Assembly (NCBI GenBank): GCA_022494885.1
Contig: JAGVSM010000190.1
Span: 16,211-80,210 of the forward strand
DNA length: 64,000 nucleotides
Source of the DNA: Micrasema longulum
Lineage: Eukaryota > Arthropoda > Insecta > Trichoptera > Brachycentridae
Direction of reading: 5' to 3'
In this document: positions 22,732 to 33,740 of the stretch, one piece after another
How the letters are laid out: each line of letters begins with the position of its first letter
How positions within the stretch are numbered: the stretch's first letter is position 1
Program-made: the position numbers and the translations under genes
Notes under the pieces: generated by a model
Told to the model about the DNA's origin: nothing
The model's database searches: none
Seen by the model: the letters and a program-made list of their open reading frames with translations, nothing else

Positions 22732-25666
22732 GGAACCCGGGGTAGAACGGGGTACCGGGGCGGAACGGGAAAAGGGCAAGGGGTTTGCTACGTACGATAG
22801 ACATCCGTGAACTTCGCGCACAACAGTCAGTTTGCTGCGCTGCGTTATACGGAACGGTTGCCGTCAGTGCCAGAGTGCGTTTACTTTGGAATTCATCGAA
22901 CGTTGGAGAAAAAGCTCGAAAGTTCTAATATTAGCTTTGGTTCGCTAAGGTTAATATCTACACACTGTTTTTTATTCTAAAATTTACATTACATGTTTAT
23001 TTCCACCTACTTTTGACTGACTAAAAGTCTAGTGATAACTCAAGGCCAACACTTATATCGGCCATAACTCCCATGTTTTAAAAAACGCTACGGGTGAGCA
23101 CAATGGGGTGGTACCCTAATTACGCCCATGAGAATATTTGTGTCTGTTCTTTTTCTAATTTTTATACCCTATACTGGTATATAAGATCAGTAATAAGACT
23201 TTATGTAGTTGACGGTGGTTTATTATAAATAGGTACTTATTATACTGTGGTTAGAAAGCGACTGTTTACTAAGAGAGACAAATCTAGAAAGACTTGCCAA
23301 GCTACGTGGGTATGCAGACGACTGTAGTTATATTATTGTTACCAACAATATACCTACATTCTTTACACTAACTAATATTTTTAATAAGAAAGTCAGTTTG
23401 TTAGTTACGCTTTTATACGTCTAACGTCACTAATTCACCTGCAGATGGTGCGAACATATATAAGAAAAACCAGCCGGCAGTCCTGGTCTGCGGATGCTAT
23501 GTATCAAGCTGTTGATGCAGTCATGAGTGGAGAAATGGGATACCTGGCGGCGTCTAATCGGTACAAAGTGCCATCATCAACACTTGAGAGGTATGTTCGA
23601 AAAAGATGTGAAAATCCAGAAGCTCTTGTTGATAAAACGACAGGAAAGTTCCGCACCGTTTTTACAGCTGAGCAAGAGTTAGAGCTTGTAAATTACCTGA
23701 AAGATATGCAAAAACAACTCTTTGGAATTACTATGAAAGAATTTCGTGGACTGGCATACCAGCTAGCAGAAAAGAAAAACTACAGCCATAATTTCAACAG
23801 AACTTTGGGAATGGCGGGAGAAGACTGGATTAAAGGCTTTTTGAGGCGTCATCCTGATTTAAGTATGAGAAAACCAGAAGCAACATCTGGAGCACGCGCT
23901 ATGGGTTTCAACAAAGGCGCAGTATCGAATTTTTTTGATCTGCTTAATGAAATTGTGGAAAAACACAAAATAAATGCTACTAGAATTTATAACTGTGATG
24001 AAACGGGTATAAGCGTGGTTCCGAATCAGTTTTCCAAAATAATTGCTAAAAAAGGGCAGCGACAAGTAGGTGTCTTAACATCGGCAAAAAGAGGCACCAC
24101 TGTAACAGCAGAGGTATGTTTCTCAGCTGCCGGATCTTACATGCCCCCGATGCTGATATTTCCGCGAAAGAAAAAACAACGCGAATTTGAAATCGGTCTC
24201 CCGCCAGGGGGCTGGGCTGAAGTTAGCGACTCTGGTTGGATGACTGCGGATATATTTTTTAAATGGTTTCAACAGTTCATTCTATTTTCCAAAGTTACGA
24301 AAGAACATCCTGTTCTTTTGCTCCTCGACGGGCATGTTTCACACACAATGAACTTGCCTGTAATAGATCTAGCTCGTGACAATGGTGTAATAATATTGTG
24401 CTTCCCTCCTCACTGCTCCCACAAACTTCAACCATTGGATGTTGCCTTTATAAAGCCCTTAAGCTTGTACTACGAGGGTGAAATAAGGAAGTGGCTCAGG
24501 TCACACCCAGGAAAAGTTGTCCAGCTTTTCGACATATCTGCGCTTTTTGGCCAGGCATTCTTAAATGCAGCAAATATGAGAACAGCCATTGAAGGATTTG
24601 AAAAAACTGGTATCTGGCCATCTAACTTGAATATATTTACGGATAATTACTTTCTTCCAGCGGCAACAACAGATATTCCTTCGGAGAACCCTGCTACAAT
24701 AACAAAACAGGAAGTGCCGACTGAAGATCTTTCTGCTTCAGTTGTCCACGCTCTGCCAGCCTCCAAAGCGCCCATAGATATCAATGAAAATGCCGAATGT
24801 TCTTTGATGCCCGATTCCTCTGCCTGTGTCAGTGACGACTCCAATTTTGCAATCACGTCCCCAGGAGACATTATTCCGTTGCCAAAAGTGAAAACTGGAA
24901 TGAAAAGAGTTACCAGAAAGCGCGGAAAAACAGCAATCCTTACCGCCTCACCTAATAAGAATCAATTAGAAGAATGTATTAAAAAGGGAGAAAATATTAA
25001 AAATGCGAAAAATATCAAGAATGTGAAAAATGAAAGAATTAGACAAAAATTAGTATTTAAAGAGAAAAAAACCAAAGGAATAAAAACTAAGTCCAATAAA
25101 CAAAAAATAATCTTAACCGGATCTGACGACAGCTCGGAAGAAGACGCAGCCTGCTTGTATTGCCACGATTTTTATTCTAAGTCTAATGAAGGCTGGTGTT
25201 CTTGTAGCATTTGCAAAAATTGGGCACACAGGTTGTGTGCGGGTTTGGACAGTGACGACGGTGACAGTGTTCTCCTCTGTGAACTGCGCCAATAATCGCT
25301 AAATTATTAGCACAGATCACAGATGAGAAATGCACAATGTCGTAATTAGTTTATTTTTCCATGTAGCTACAATAAAACATGCAATTTTATTTTACTATAT
25401 TGTATTGTATAATTGGGGCGAGTACCACTTTGTGCCCCGGGTTCATTTCCCATTGCGTCCCGGGGGGTGGGGCAGAATGGGGAATTTTCCCCATTTTTAA
25501 AACACCATTATTTTTACAGTAATTATATATTTATTTAAATTAAGCACCTGTTTCTTTATAGATATATAAATAAATAAATGTGAAAATTGAAAAATAATTA
25601 TTTTATTCCTTTCAAACTCTCACAAATTGCAATCAAAGCTTAGCTACCCCGTTCCGCTTGTTATCC
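22732..25666 (+). mobile_element. pogo/Tigger-type DNA transposon, apparently complete
   Basis: A 2,935-bp element is flanked by TA on both sides (22,730-22,731 and 25,667-25,668), the known target duplication of Tc1/mariner-pogo elements. The termini are imperfect inverted repeats: left GGAACCCGGGGTAGAACGGG and right, read inward, GGATAACAAGCGGAACGGGG, both continuing GTA. A related empty site is seen on the inverted copy at 42,690 ('aataaaTAcatcaa'). Inner flanks at both ends carry further G-rich 'cggggcggaac' and 'ggggcagaatgggg' motifs. It encodes one intact transposase. Confidence 0.8.
23445..25295 (+). CDS. pogo/Tigger-type DDE transposase with C-terminal PHD-like zinc motif
   Basis: A 616-residue intact frame. 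Residues about 10-54 form a psq/CENP-B-type helix-turn-helix (Ala-Ala-Ser-x-Tyr-x-Val-Pro-x-Ser-Thr-Leu pattern). A second DNA-binding CENP-B-like segment follows to about residue 150 ('AGEDWIKGFLRRHPDL'). The catalytic core shows D185 (in NCDETG), D295 (in LLDGHVSH) and D332 (in LQPLDV), all in place. The tail from about residue 500 is Lys-rich, then a CxxC...CxC..C...H..C motif begins at C570 and resembles a PHD finger. The final Cys pair is incomplete: only one Cys remains before the stop. By family knowledge it would cut and paste its own element in the nucleus. Intact catalytic residues and frame suggest recent activity or retention. Whether it has been domesticated cannot be told. Confidence 0.88.
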   Translation: MVRTYIRKTSRQSWSADAMYQAVDAVMSGEMGYLAASNRYKVPSSTLERYVRKRCENPEALVDKTTGKFRTVFTAEQELELVNYLKDMQKQLFGITMKEFRGLAYQLAEKKNYSHNFNRTLGMAGEDWIKGFLRRHPDLSMRKPEATSGARAMGFNKGAVSNFFDLLNEIVEKHKINATRIYNCDETGISVVPNQFSKIIAKKGQRQVGVLTSAKRGTTVTAEVCFSAAGSYMPPMLIFPRKKKQREFEIGLPPGGWAEVSDSGWMTADIFFKWFQQFILFSKVTKEHPVLLLLDGHVSHTMNLPVIDLARDNGVIILCFPPHCSHKLQPLDVAFIKPLSLYYEGEIRKWLRSHPGKVVQLFDISALFGQAFLNAANMRTAIEGFEKTGIWPSNLNIFTDNYFLPAATTDIPSENPATITKQEVPTEDLSASVVHALPASKAPIDINENAECSLMPDSSACVSDDSNFAITSPGDIIPLPKVKTGMKRVTRKRGKTAILTASPNKNQLEECIKKGENIKNAKNIKNVKNERIRQKLVFKEKKTKGIKTKSNKQKIILTGSDDSSEEDAACLYCHDFYSKSNEGWCSCSICKNWAHRLCAGLDSDDGDSVLLCELRQ

Positions 25667-25760
25667 TACATCAATTTTAATCTTTTTGTTAGATTTAACG
25701 TAGATTTTAGATGCAAATTTCCTCAAAAAGTAAGTTACAAATCCAGTATATAAAATAAAA
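25667..25760 (+). repeat. Promoter-like repeat, copy 1 right half
   Basis: This continues the repeat interrupted by the pogo element. 'TAcatcaattttaat' and 'cctcaaaaagtaagttac' match the inverse of 42,612-42,706. A consensus splice donor GTAAGT lies at 25,730. Confidence 0.6.
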
Positions 25761-26005
25761 CAACACGTCGACTAATTAATCTGTAAAGAGTATTTAGAGA
25801 GAACTAGGCGGGTGTCCTACCTGGTAGGTCATGTGCGGATCATATCCACAACATACGCTGTTTTCGACGAGAGAACAAAGAACTTAATAGTTCCTCGGCT
25901 GTGTGCTTTGTAGATTTCGAATAAACGTTTGATGCCCTATAGACCTACACTAGAACTTATTAAACGAGCTTATGTACTGAAACGAACGTAGCTTACAATC
26001 AGAAT
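25761..26005. other. Intergenic
   Basis: No feature recognised. Confidence 0.35.
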
Positions 26006-26520
26006 TACGAATCAGATTAAGCGATGTTGTCACAGATTGGTTCAAGGTCACCACCGGAGTTCACCAAGATTGCGTCTTTGAACCGTTTCTTTTAATAATC
26101 TTTATAGACTTCATTCTAAGGAAGTGTATTCCACTAGTTCGAGGAATGTCCACCTCCCCCTTCCAAAAACTCTGCGTCCTAGAGTATGCCGATGATGCAG
26201 TTTTAAATATAAAACATGTACTGTGTAATACTTCGTGCCTTGATGGTCAAAATCCCTTGACTTAAGACAATACAGTTGGCAGAGCCATTTAGTGCGTATG
26301 CCTCCTGAGAGCCTTAACCACACTTGCCTATTTTACGAGGAATCACGTTCTCGACGTCCTGGACGTCCACTGCTGACTGTTCGTCGGCAGTTTATGTCAG
26401 AACTTCGAGATGATAACCTGAATTGGGAGGATGCACAGGAGGAGCTTGCAGCCTATAGAAATGCATGGAGGCTCTTCGAAGATACCATTTGCTCCAACTA
26501 GGAAGCGAACATGGAATGAA
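26006..26520 (+). mobile_element. LINE RT fragment (YADD box and tail), RTE/L2-like
   Basis: Plus frames read 'SDVVTDWFKVTTGVHQDCV', 'LEYADDAVLNI' (RT catalytic box), then after an internal deletion 'MRMPPESLNHTC', 'RPGRPLLTVRRQF' and 'LNWEDAQEELAAYRNAWRLF'. The same tail occurs at 16.2 kb. The joined order YADD to tail lacks the thumb, so it is an internally deleted copy. Confidence 0.65.
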
Positions 26521-26589
26521 ATGAAAATTTTCAAAGGTTCTAACTTCTAAAAACCAAAGTTTAGAGTATGAACAAAAAACTGTCTATTT

Positions 26590-26807
26590 TATGTATGTGC
26601 AAACACGAGCATATGTTTTAATTTATGGTTTGCATAATTTATATTTTATGTGCATGTATTTATTTTCAATAAATTCAAAAAAAAATATCGCTTCCTTTTT
26701 TAAAAGTGAATGTTGGAGTTGGCTCTTTTGCAAATTACAATTCCATAACTTCTTTAAAGGAATTGGCTCTGTTTCACATGTCATGTTTGTTTTGGGAAAT
26801 AGATTTT
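26590..26807. other. Intergenic
   Basis: AT-rich; nothing recognised. Confidence 0.3.
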
Positions 26808-27335
26808 AGTCTCTATTATACAGGAAAAAGAAGTCATACTGTTATTAAAGATGTATACATGAAAGGGCGTCTATTTTATTAAGTTTAACTATTTTTTAAT
26901 TGTCATACAAGTAGAATGCAAATTTTAACGAAAAAAATAATCGCCAATCTTAAGCCAATTTACTATATTTAACAACGATAAGTTCTATGATTATTTATGG
27001 CTACCACATACCATTTTATCTGTGGTTCTCCTGTCAAGCGGTGCGCGCCTTGTCTTGTGGGCATAAATATTACAATTACAATATTATTGGACTATAAAAC
27101 AAAGTCTCTTCATACAAACCGCCGCAAAAAGTAAGTAACAATGAAGCGTAGTTATGCAGAGTCCGCAACATTGAAAAAATGCGATTTGTGTTATCGGGTG
27201 CAGTGAGGTCATTTCTATTAATGCTAAAAACGCCGCTTTCATACAGTAAAATGTAATAATCACCGTCTGAAAATAGTGTTGATCATGAAAACGATATTTC
27301 TCGATTTGCAGAAAACACCCACAGCACTAGAAAGA
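26808..27335 (+). repeat. Left outer part of inverted duplication, with promoter-like repeat copy 2
   Basis: This block matches the reverse complement of about 41,690-42,226 over several hundred bases. It includes 'gaaaaagaagtcatactg', 'ctgtcaagcggtgcgcgcctt', 'atattattggactat', 'cttcatacaaaccgccgc' and 'gtctgaaaatagtgttgatca'. A consensus donor GTAAGT at 27,131 follows 'gccgcaaaaa', and TATAAAA is at about 27,093. It is placed 1.9 kb upstream of gene C in the same orientation as its paralogues, so a non-coding first exon with promoter is a reasonable reading. A transposon is the alternative. Confidence 0.55.
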
Positions 27336-27770
27336 TCTTACGGTATAGACCTTCCTTAAAAAATATTATAATTCAGAATGTCATCTGATATATTCCAAGT
27401 TCGAATGAGGTGTCATTCAATATTGAATCTGGCTGATTTCTTCAAAACGCATTTCTTAGGTTCTGTGGTCAGCCAGACTTTAAAAAATCAGCAAAACTTC
27501 TTTAACACACAGTAAAATTATTCTTTAAGTTGTTGTAACAAATTAATTACCGGGACGAGTTTGAGTTTGGGCATCGTCTATCGTCTTGTTAACCTTAATA
27601 ATAAGTTAAGGAATGCTATCTTTGTTTACTTTTTATATTTTACTTTTTGTGCTGTTACATGTTCACTTAATTGCCATACTTACTAGTTCTTTGCTCAATG
27701 TATTATTATTGCGTTTCTTAAAATTATTTTTTATTATTAACTTTTAAAAATCATTCTTATGTTGTTGAAA
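27336..27770. other. Intergenic
   Basis: AT-rich sequence. The gene C side loses similarity to the gene D side here. No gene seen. Confidence 0.35.
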
Positions 27771-27774
27771 TTCC

Positions 27775-28275
27775 ATTTGTCGATGCGTTTTGAAGCTGCA
27801 AGACTTTTTGTGATGTTAGGTATCATATTATTTTTATCATATTATGTAAATGTTTTCAAATATCTAAATTTAGTAAATGGGGTCTAGAATTTCAACCGTC
27901 CATGCGCTCAGTAGCTGCAAGACTTGTTGTTATCTCAATTCTAATTTTATAAATATGCTTTTTATTTCGTTTTTTAAAATATCACTTTGAAACAACTCTA
28001 AAACTCATTGTCAAATAAAAAAATAAAAAATAAAAATGTAAATAGGGGCTAGATTCCTTATTGTCCATGCGCTCTGTAGCTGCAAGACATTCTGTTATCT
28101 AGCTCATATATATTATAATTGTTATATATCATAATTGGAGACGAGGAACTAGAATCCCAACCATCCATGCGCTCTGTAGCTGCAAAACGTGTTGGGATAT
28201 TTATTTCTTGTACAGCGCCCTTGAGGTGATTTTCACAAAAATGGCGCTATATAAATTATCCAAACATTATTTTTA
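27775..28275 (+). repeat. Four diverged tandem units with 'gcgctc.gtagctgcaaga'
   Basis: The phrase 'ccatgcgctc(a/t)gtagctgcaagac' with a preceding 'tagaattcc/tcaac' recurs near 27,780, 27,895, 28,065 and 28,165, with AT-rich spacers. The last unit runs into 'gcgcccttgaggtgattttc' and 'atggcgctatataaat', which looks like a retrotransposon 3' end. The whole may be a LINE 3' UTR. Confidence 0.55.
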
Positions 28276-28615
28276 TTATTATTACTTAAGTGAGTTTTTA
28301 CAATAAAGTATCCGAACGTAAATATAAAATAACATGTTCAATACATAATGACACAACATACTTTATAGTTTCACTAGAGCTGGCGGTTTTCTGCTAAATG
28401 TATATCTTAGGTTGTGTGGTCAGCCCGACTTAAAAAAATAATTAAACTGGTCAAATACGTAACTAAATGATTTGCCAAACTAAAAAATATCTCTTTCATA
28501 TTTTATAGGCTTTTAATTAAAAAAGTGCCAACCTCAGAACGACAAAAAATTTAAATAAATTTTAAATAAAGGAAAAATTGCTCAGTGGAGGAAACTTCGT
28601 GTCTTTTTAAATTCG

Positions 28616-28930
28616 AAGATATACGTATCGAGGGGTACTAGACCCGTCGGTACAAACCGATGTACTTTCATTAAAACTTGATGGTGGGGGATCGCTAGTT
28701 TATCTTCGTAATCGCTCGGGAGAATTTATCTTCAACTAAGACGTCATAATGAAGCTGTCACTTTGGTGCGTAGATATGTGCACCGTGATGTACGCTCCCC
28801 CTTGTTACATATCGATGTACCTACCTTAAACTTGAAGGTGGGAGGTCGGCGGTATATATTAGTAATCGCTCCGGAGAACTTATCCTTAACTATACCGTCA
28901 TGGTGAAGGTATGACGTTCTTAGCTTATTA
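28616..28930. repeat. Tandem duplication, ~155-bp unit, upstream of gene C
   Basis: Two copies start near 28,616 and 28,771. Shared blocks include 'atcgatgtac', 'aaacttga.ggtggg', 'agtaatcgct.cggagaa' and 'ccgtcat.atgaag'. Divergence of roughly a quarter suggests an old duplication. It is absent from the gene D side as far as I can see. Confidence 0.65.
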
Positions 28931-29084
28931 TCATGTAATATTAAAGTTTCAAAACATAACGTAATTTTTATTCCTTTTGTCATTTACGATTTTATTGTTA
29001 ATATTAATAATTTACTTGATTTTGCGATGTTTATTTTCAGATTAATCAAATAATTACTTTGTATCTATTCTAGAAAGAAAAAAT

Positions 29085-31008
29085 ATGGAAATCGCTTTAG
29101 TAAATATTAAGGCTGAACAGGAGACTGGCGATGTAGGAGATATTCTCCATACTGAAGAAGGGGCGCCATGTCCCTATGTAAGCGAGGAGCCAGGTGTTGC
29201 TACCGTGAAGGCTGAACCGGGGACCAGTACTGACCAGCCTAGGATAACCAGTGATATAATTACCTTCACGGAGATTGATGTTGACTATCCTGACATCAAA
29301 CATGAATGTTTGAAATCCTCTCGTTACAACGATGCTGCCCCATGTAAGTAATACGTCGACGTGGCAGCTGAGTTATATTATTCCTGCCCTGAATCGAACA
29401 CCATGGAAGTTTGTGGAAGTCGCAGCCGTGGGTTTCTAAGAGGCACGCGGTCATGACTGATGAATCTCACACACCGCAATGAAGATTGTGGCTCTTACCT
29501 TCTCATAAACCAACAGATAAAATGATTGAAGGAATATTGATGTTTAACTATAGACAGAATAGTGGAGTTTACCCTGAGTGTAACGTGGATCTTTAAACCA
29601 GTTAATCACAAGCTCTTTTGCCTAGACTTTTATTTTATCTTATCTAAAATATCTTTCATCTCTGTTATTTGCGGCAGAGGGAAAAAAAAATTGAGAGGGG
29701 AATACGGAAGTTTAAGCATTTACTGGACATATGACCTGTCATTCACCATTCTGCCTGCATTCACTATCAGCTGCGAAAAGGGAATAGATTTGCCATTTTG
29801 CTCCGTCCGTTTTCCAATGCGGCTCGTTTTGTTATAGAAATCCTTCATTTTTTATCCTTTTTTCTCTTGATTATAGGATTTAACAAGTTTAATTTGTAAT
29901 TCTTGTTTTTGTTTCAGGTTTACGAGACGGCCAAAAATATTTTATCCGTTCAGAGTGTCAATATAAATGTCGAAAGAAGTCAAGTTTGATTAAGCACGTG
30001 TTAACTCATACTGGTAAAAAACCAATCCCATGCTCGAAGTGCCAATTTAGATGTTCTACGAAAGAAAAATTGAAATTACACATGTTGACACATAGCACTG
30101 AAAAACCATTCTCATGTTCAAAGTGCCAATTTAAATGCTCTCGGAGAGGTACATTAAAAAAACACATGTTAACTCATACCGGTGAAAAACTATTCTCCTG
30201 CTTAGAGTGCACGTTCAAATTTTCTCAGAGATGGACATTAAAAAGACACATGTTAATTCATGGCGGTGAGAAACCATTCTCGTGCTCAAAATGCACGTTT
30301 AATTGCTCTCAGAATGGTTCTTTAAGAAAACACAAGTTAACTCATACCGGCGAGAAACCATACTTATGCCCAGAGTGCGAATTAGCATGTTCTTCAAAAG
30401 GTAATTTGAAAAAACACATGTTAACTCATACCGGTGAAAAACTATTCTCCTGCTCAGAGTGCACGTTCAAATTTTCTCAGAGATGGACATTAAAAAGACA
30501 CATGTTAACTCATGGCGGTGAGAAACTATTCTCATGCTCAAAATGCACGTTTAATTGCTCTCAGAATGGTTCTTTAAGAAAACACAAGTTAACTCATACC
30601 GGCGAGAAACCATACTCATGCCCAGAGTGCGAATTAGCATGTTCTTCAAAAGGTAATTTGAAAAGACACATGTTAACTCATACTGGTGAGAAACGATTTT
30701 CATGCTCAGAGTGCAAATATAAATGTAATCGGAAAAGTTATTTAAAATTACACATTTTAATTCATACCGGTGGCAAACCATTCTCATGCTCAGAGTGCAA
30801 ATTCGCATGTTCTTCAAAATTTAAATTGAAAAGACACTTGTCAACTCATACCGGTGAGAATTTATTCTCATGTTCAGATTGTAGAAAAATATTTTCCGAA
30901 AAAGGGGATTTATTTCGTCATTCATTACATCACATTGGTGAGAAAGTTCTTACTGTGAAATTACTAAAAATCAATATATTAAATCTGGAATGTATCCGTG
31001 ATCCCTAA
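29085..31008 (+). CDS. Gene C: psi-K-x-E exon plus C2H2 zinc-finger protein
   Basis: Exons 29085-29343 and 29918-31008 join via CAT|GTAAGT and TTTTTGTTTCAG in phase 1 (codon TGT) to give 449 residues. Exon 1 (86 residues) carries IKAE, VKAEPGTS and IKHE sites and the segment 'GDVGDILHTEEGAPCPY'. Exon 2 encodes 12 fingers; the first has lost its first zinc-binding Cys (Arg from TGT to CGT). A three-finger block of 252 bp is tandemly duplicated (from 30,181 and 30,433), nearly identical. The last finger is of the 'CSDCRKIFSEKGDL' type and is followed by a short tail ending LECIRDP, shared with gene D. It is the left-arm partner of gene D in an inverted duplication. A LINE sits in its 3' UTR just after the stop. 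Role expected: nuclear DNA binding; target unknown. Confidence 0.87.
29353..29917 (+). other. Gene C intron with conserved paralogous sequence
   Basis: 'ccatggaagtttgtgga' and 'gcggtcatgactgatgaatctc' are also found in the introns of genes D (38,780-38,930) and E (47,065-47,140). The duplications therefore copied whole genes, not only exons. A MITE fragment lies at 29,520-29,760. Confidence 0.7.
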
Positions 31009-31049
31009 TGTTTTTTTTTCATATGACTGCTAAAGTAATATATGATAAT

Positions 31050-31800
31050 AAAACAAAAAACAAACACCCCATAAAACTTAACCTAATAATTAAAGATGAG
31101 CAAATTAAACAAACAGAAAATTTAAAGTACTTGGGTTTGGATGTGGATGAAAAATTAGCGTGTACAAAACATATCAAAGCAGTTATAAACAAACTAGGTC
31201 CAATTATTGGAATAATGAGAAGAACAGATGTCTTTGACAAAAGTACAAAATTGATGATATACAATGCTTTTATACTTCCACACTTTGTATATGGATTAAT
31301 AATATGGTCGCAATGCAGTAAACATATGCAAGAATCAATACAAAGAATAATGAATAAAGCACTTAAAGTCATATTTAATTTTAATAACTATACTAGAACT
31401 ACAGAATTATATAGAATAACAAAAATGCTCAATCTAGAGACATTGATCTACACAGAAAAAAAAGATATTTAAGATGAAAAAGAATAAAATAAAGACAAAT
31501 ATTAAATTTAATTTTAACTACAACATACATAAAATAAATACAAGAGCGTCAAATAATTTAACTTGCGAACAACCTAGGACCAACAGAAAAGATACAGTTT
31601 TTTGTATACATCAATAAATTTTTACAATTCACTTTCTAATAATCTAAAAAATATACAAAACATGTACGTCTTTAAAAAACACCTAAATAAAACAGTTTTT
31701 TACAGCCCGTGTGACGAGTGATATGTGATGTTATTTAATTGAATTTTTATTTAAACTATTGTGTTATTATATATAATATCCCCCTCATACCAGCACTTTT
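31050..31800 (+). mobile_element. LINE RT thumb/C-terminal fragment in gene C 3' flank
   Basis: The plus frame reads 'LKYLGLDVDEKLACTKHI', 'IGIMRRTDVF', 'AFILPHFVYGLIIW' and 'IQRIMNKALKVIF', matching the region after the RT catalytic box in Jockey-like LINEs. Frames decay after 31,472 and an ATTTATTTATTT tail lies near 31,820. The first few residues of the open frame belong to the gene C 3' UTR, because that DNA matches the gene D 3' UTR. Confidence 0.65.
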
Positions 31801-31819
31801 GCTGATTGGGAATATTTCG

Positions 31820-32430
31820 TACTATTTATTTATTTATTTATTAACGGACATTGTCCATGTATACAATTTATAAGGTTTAAATATTACATTAAAAGAGTAG
31901 TTTAAAACATTTGAAAAAAAAAAGAAAGAAGCATTGACAAACATAAGGGACATCGAGACAAGATCTGGACTATTTATTTAGTGCTCGTTTAAATCCTTGT
32001 AAACTTAAACCAAAAAAGTCCAGATCTTGTCTTGAGTTAACAATACGACAAAGACGGGTCATTGGAGAATTTAGGCCATAGTTTGTTCTATGCTGATCGA
32101 TGAACAGTACTTCATTGTTTCTCAATCTACGAGTCGGAATATTGAATTTTACTTGTCCCAGTAATGATGGAACATCGATTATACCATTTAGTATGCCGAA
32201 CATATATATGGAGTCAATATTAGTTCTACGTTTTTGTAGACTAGAAATATTTAACATTGACTCTATTTCAGCATAAGAATAATTATCTCTCTCTAGTCCG
32301 AGCATCCACGCTATTTTTCGAAGCAAGCGATGTTGGACTGATTCAATGTGATTTATGCGATTGACATAGAATGGAGACCAGACCACTGAGGCATATCCAC
32401 AGACCACTAATAAAATATGTAACAAAATGT
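31820..32430 (-). mobile_element. Jockey/CR1-like LINE C-terminal fragment
   Basis: The 151-residue minus frame has 'YASVVWSPFYVNRINHIESV', 'LLRKIAWMLGLERD', 'LNISSLQKRRTNID' and 'LNSPMTRL'. It is tail-to-tail with the previous LINE, each ending in an ATTTA-rich tract. No RT core. Confidence 0.65.
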
Positions 32431-33543
32431 AATATATAATAAGTACCTTTAAATTAGCTTACAGTAGAAATTAAGTATTAATTAAAAATCTTGCATGCCA
32501 AATATAATCCATAACTTAACGTTCAAGTAAACAGCTTCAAATAAAAACAATCGCATCAAGGTTTTTCAATTTTTATTTGTTTAACCTCCTCAGACCCCGT
32601 GTGTCCCATACTACACACTAATCATCTATTGATAAGTCAGTTCAGACCAACTGTATTATCAAAGACACGTGGCTGAAAGAGCTTTTAAATCGCACGCTAC
32701 ATGTCAGGCTAAAAAATTAAACCATATATTCTCTGCTTCATTGGATTTTGACAGTTTCTTTTCGGTTCCAAAATGGCTTCTCGGTGAAATGCGCGTAAGT
32801 TGACCGATTGTACTACTAATTTTAATGTAAAAAATCAGAATTTTAGTCAACGTGGTATATTTTTACATGTGTTCATTCTAAAAATATAATTGATGTATAT
32901 ATGTAAAAAAAAGTTTTGTAATTGCAGTTTTCTTAATATTATTGGATTATAAAAATCGACATTCAATTCAATTCAATTCATTTATTTTAAATATAACATA
33001 TACATTACGAACATATATTCAATGCGTACATATTATAAAAAAGAAAAAAAAATACACGACACAGAATCATGTCGAAGTAGTAGGAGAATCCTGCTCCGGA
33101 AAACCCCTTCGGATACATGGAACAGATCAATATCCAGAGCGATGTTGTTCAGCATAGCGGTAGCCCTTCCAACAGGCATAAACGTCTAGAAAAACATCTC
33201 CTTTCTCATCCTTAATCTCTCCTCATTTCCTTTTTCCTCTTTCCTCTTTTTTCCTTTTTCCCATTTTGATTTAAGGTAATTTATAAACAAATACGTTTAT
33301 TTCTATTTTCATATACTTTTAGCTTTTTAATCTTTTTTTTTCTGTTGAATATGTTCTGTAACTTGAATTATAAAAATAAAACTTTTATTTTATTGGTTGG
33401 TTGGAAGAAATTGCCATTTGGCAATAAGCCCGCCAATGTACAAATAACATTATGTACAAAAAGTTAAATAAATAAAAAATAAAAAAATAACCATAGGCAG
33501 GTTGGATTCTGAATATCGGAATATGAAACAATCTATGCTGACG
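32431..33543. other. Spacer of the inverted duplication, no gene seen
   Basis: AT-rich DNA with a CT-rich tract at 33,195-33,260 and a short GC-rich patch near 33,090. I recognise no coding sequence or repeat family. Confidence 0.35.
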
Positions 33544-33740
33544 CTATCTTAGGTAATTATCAGGAACATACAAACCAGTGCTCATCATAATCTCAGAATT
33601 ATCGATCATACCGCGCAACAATGGATAAAAATGTGTAGTCAAATACACATTCCTTCTAGTCTCTAAACTGTTGTAGCCGAGCATACCCTGGAGAAACTCG
33701 GTCGGGTAGAGCCGAGGATAATATCCATAAGACATGTCGT
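33544..33740 (-). mobile_element. LINE C-terminal fragment (FLQGMLGYNSLETRR type)
   Basis: Minus frame 'LYPTEFLQGMLGYNSLETRR', then 'LLRGMID' and 'GLYVPDNYLR'. The same family is at 39,660-39,870, where it belongs to a longer LINE. Confidence 0.6.

Noticed and set aside
31008..31050. Start of the LINE frame immediately after gene C as a fused or overlapping gene
   Set aside because: The first bases match the 3' UTR of gene D, so the LINE begins later and the apparent start codon is accidental.
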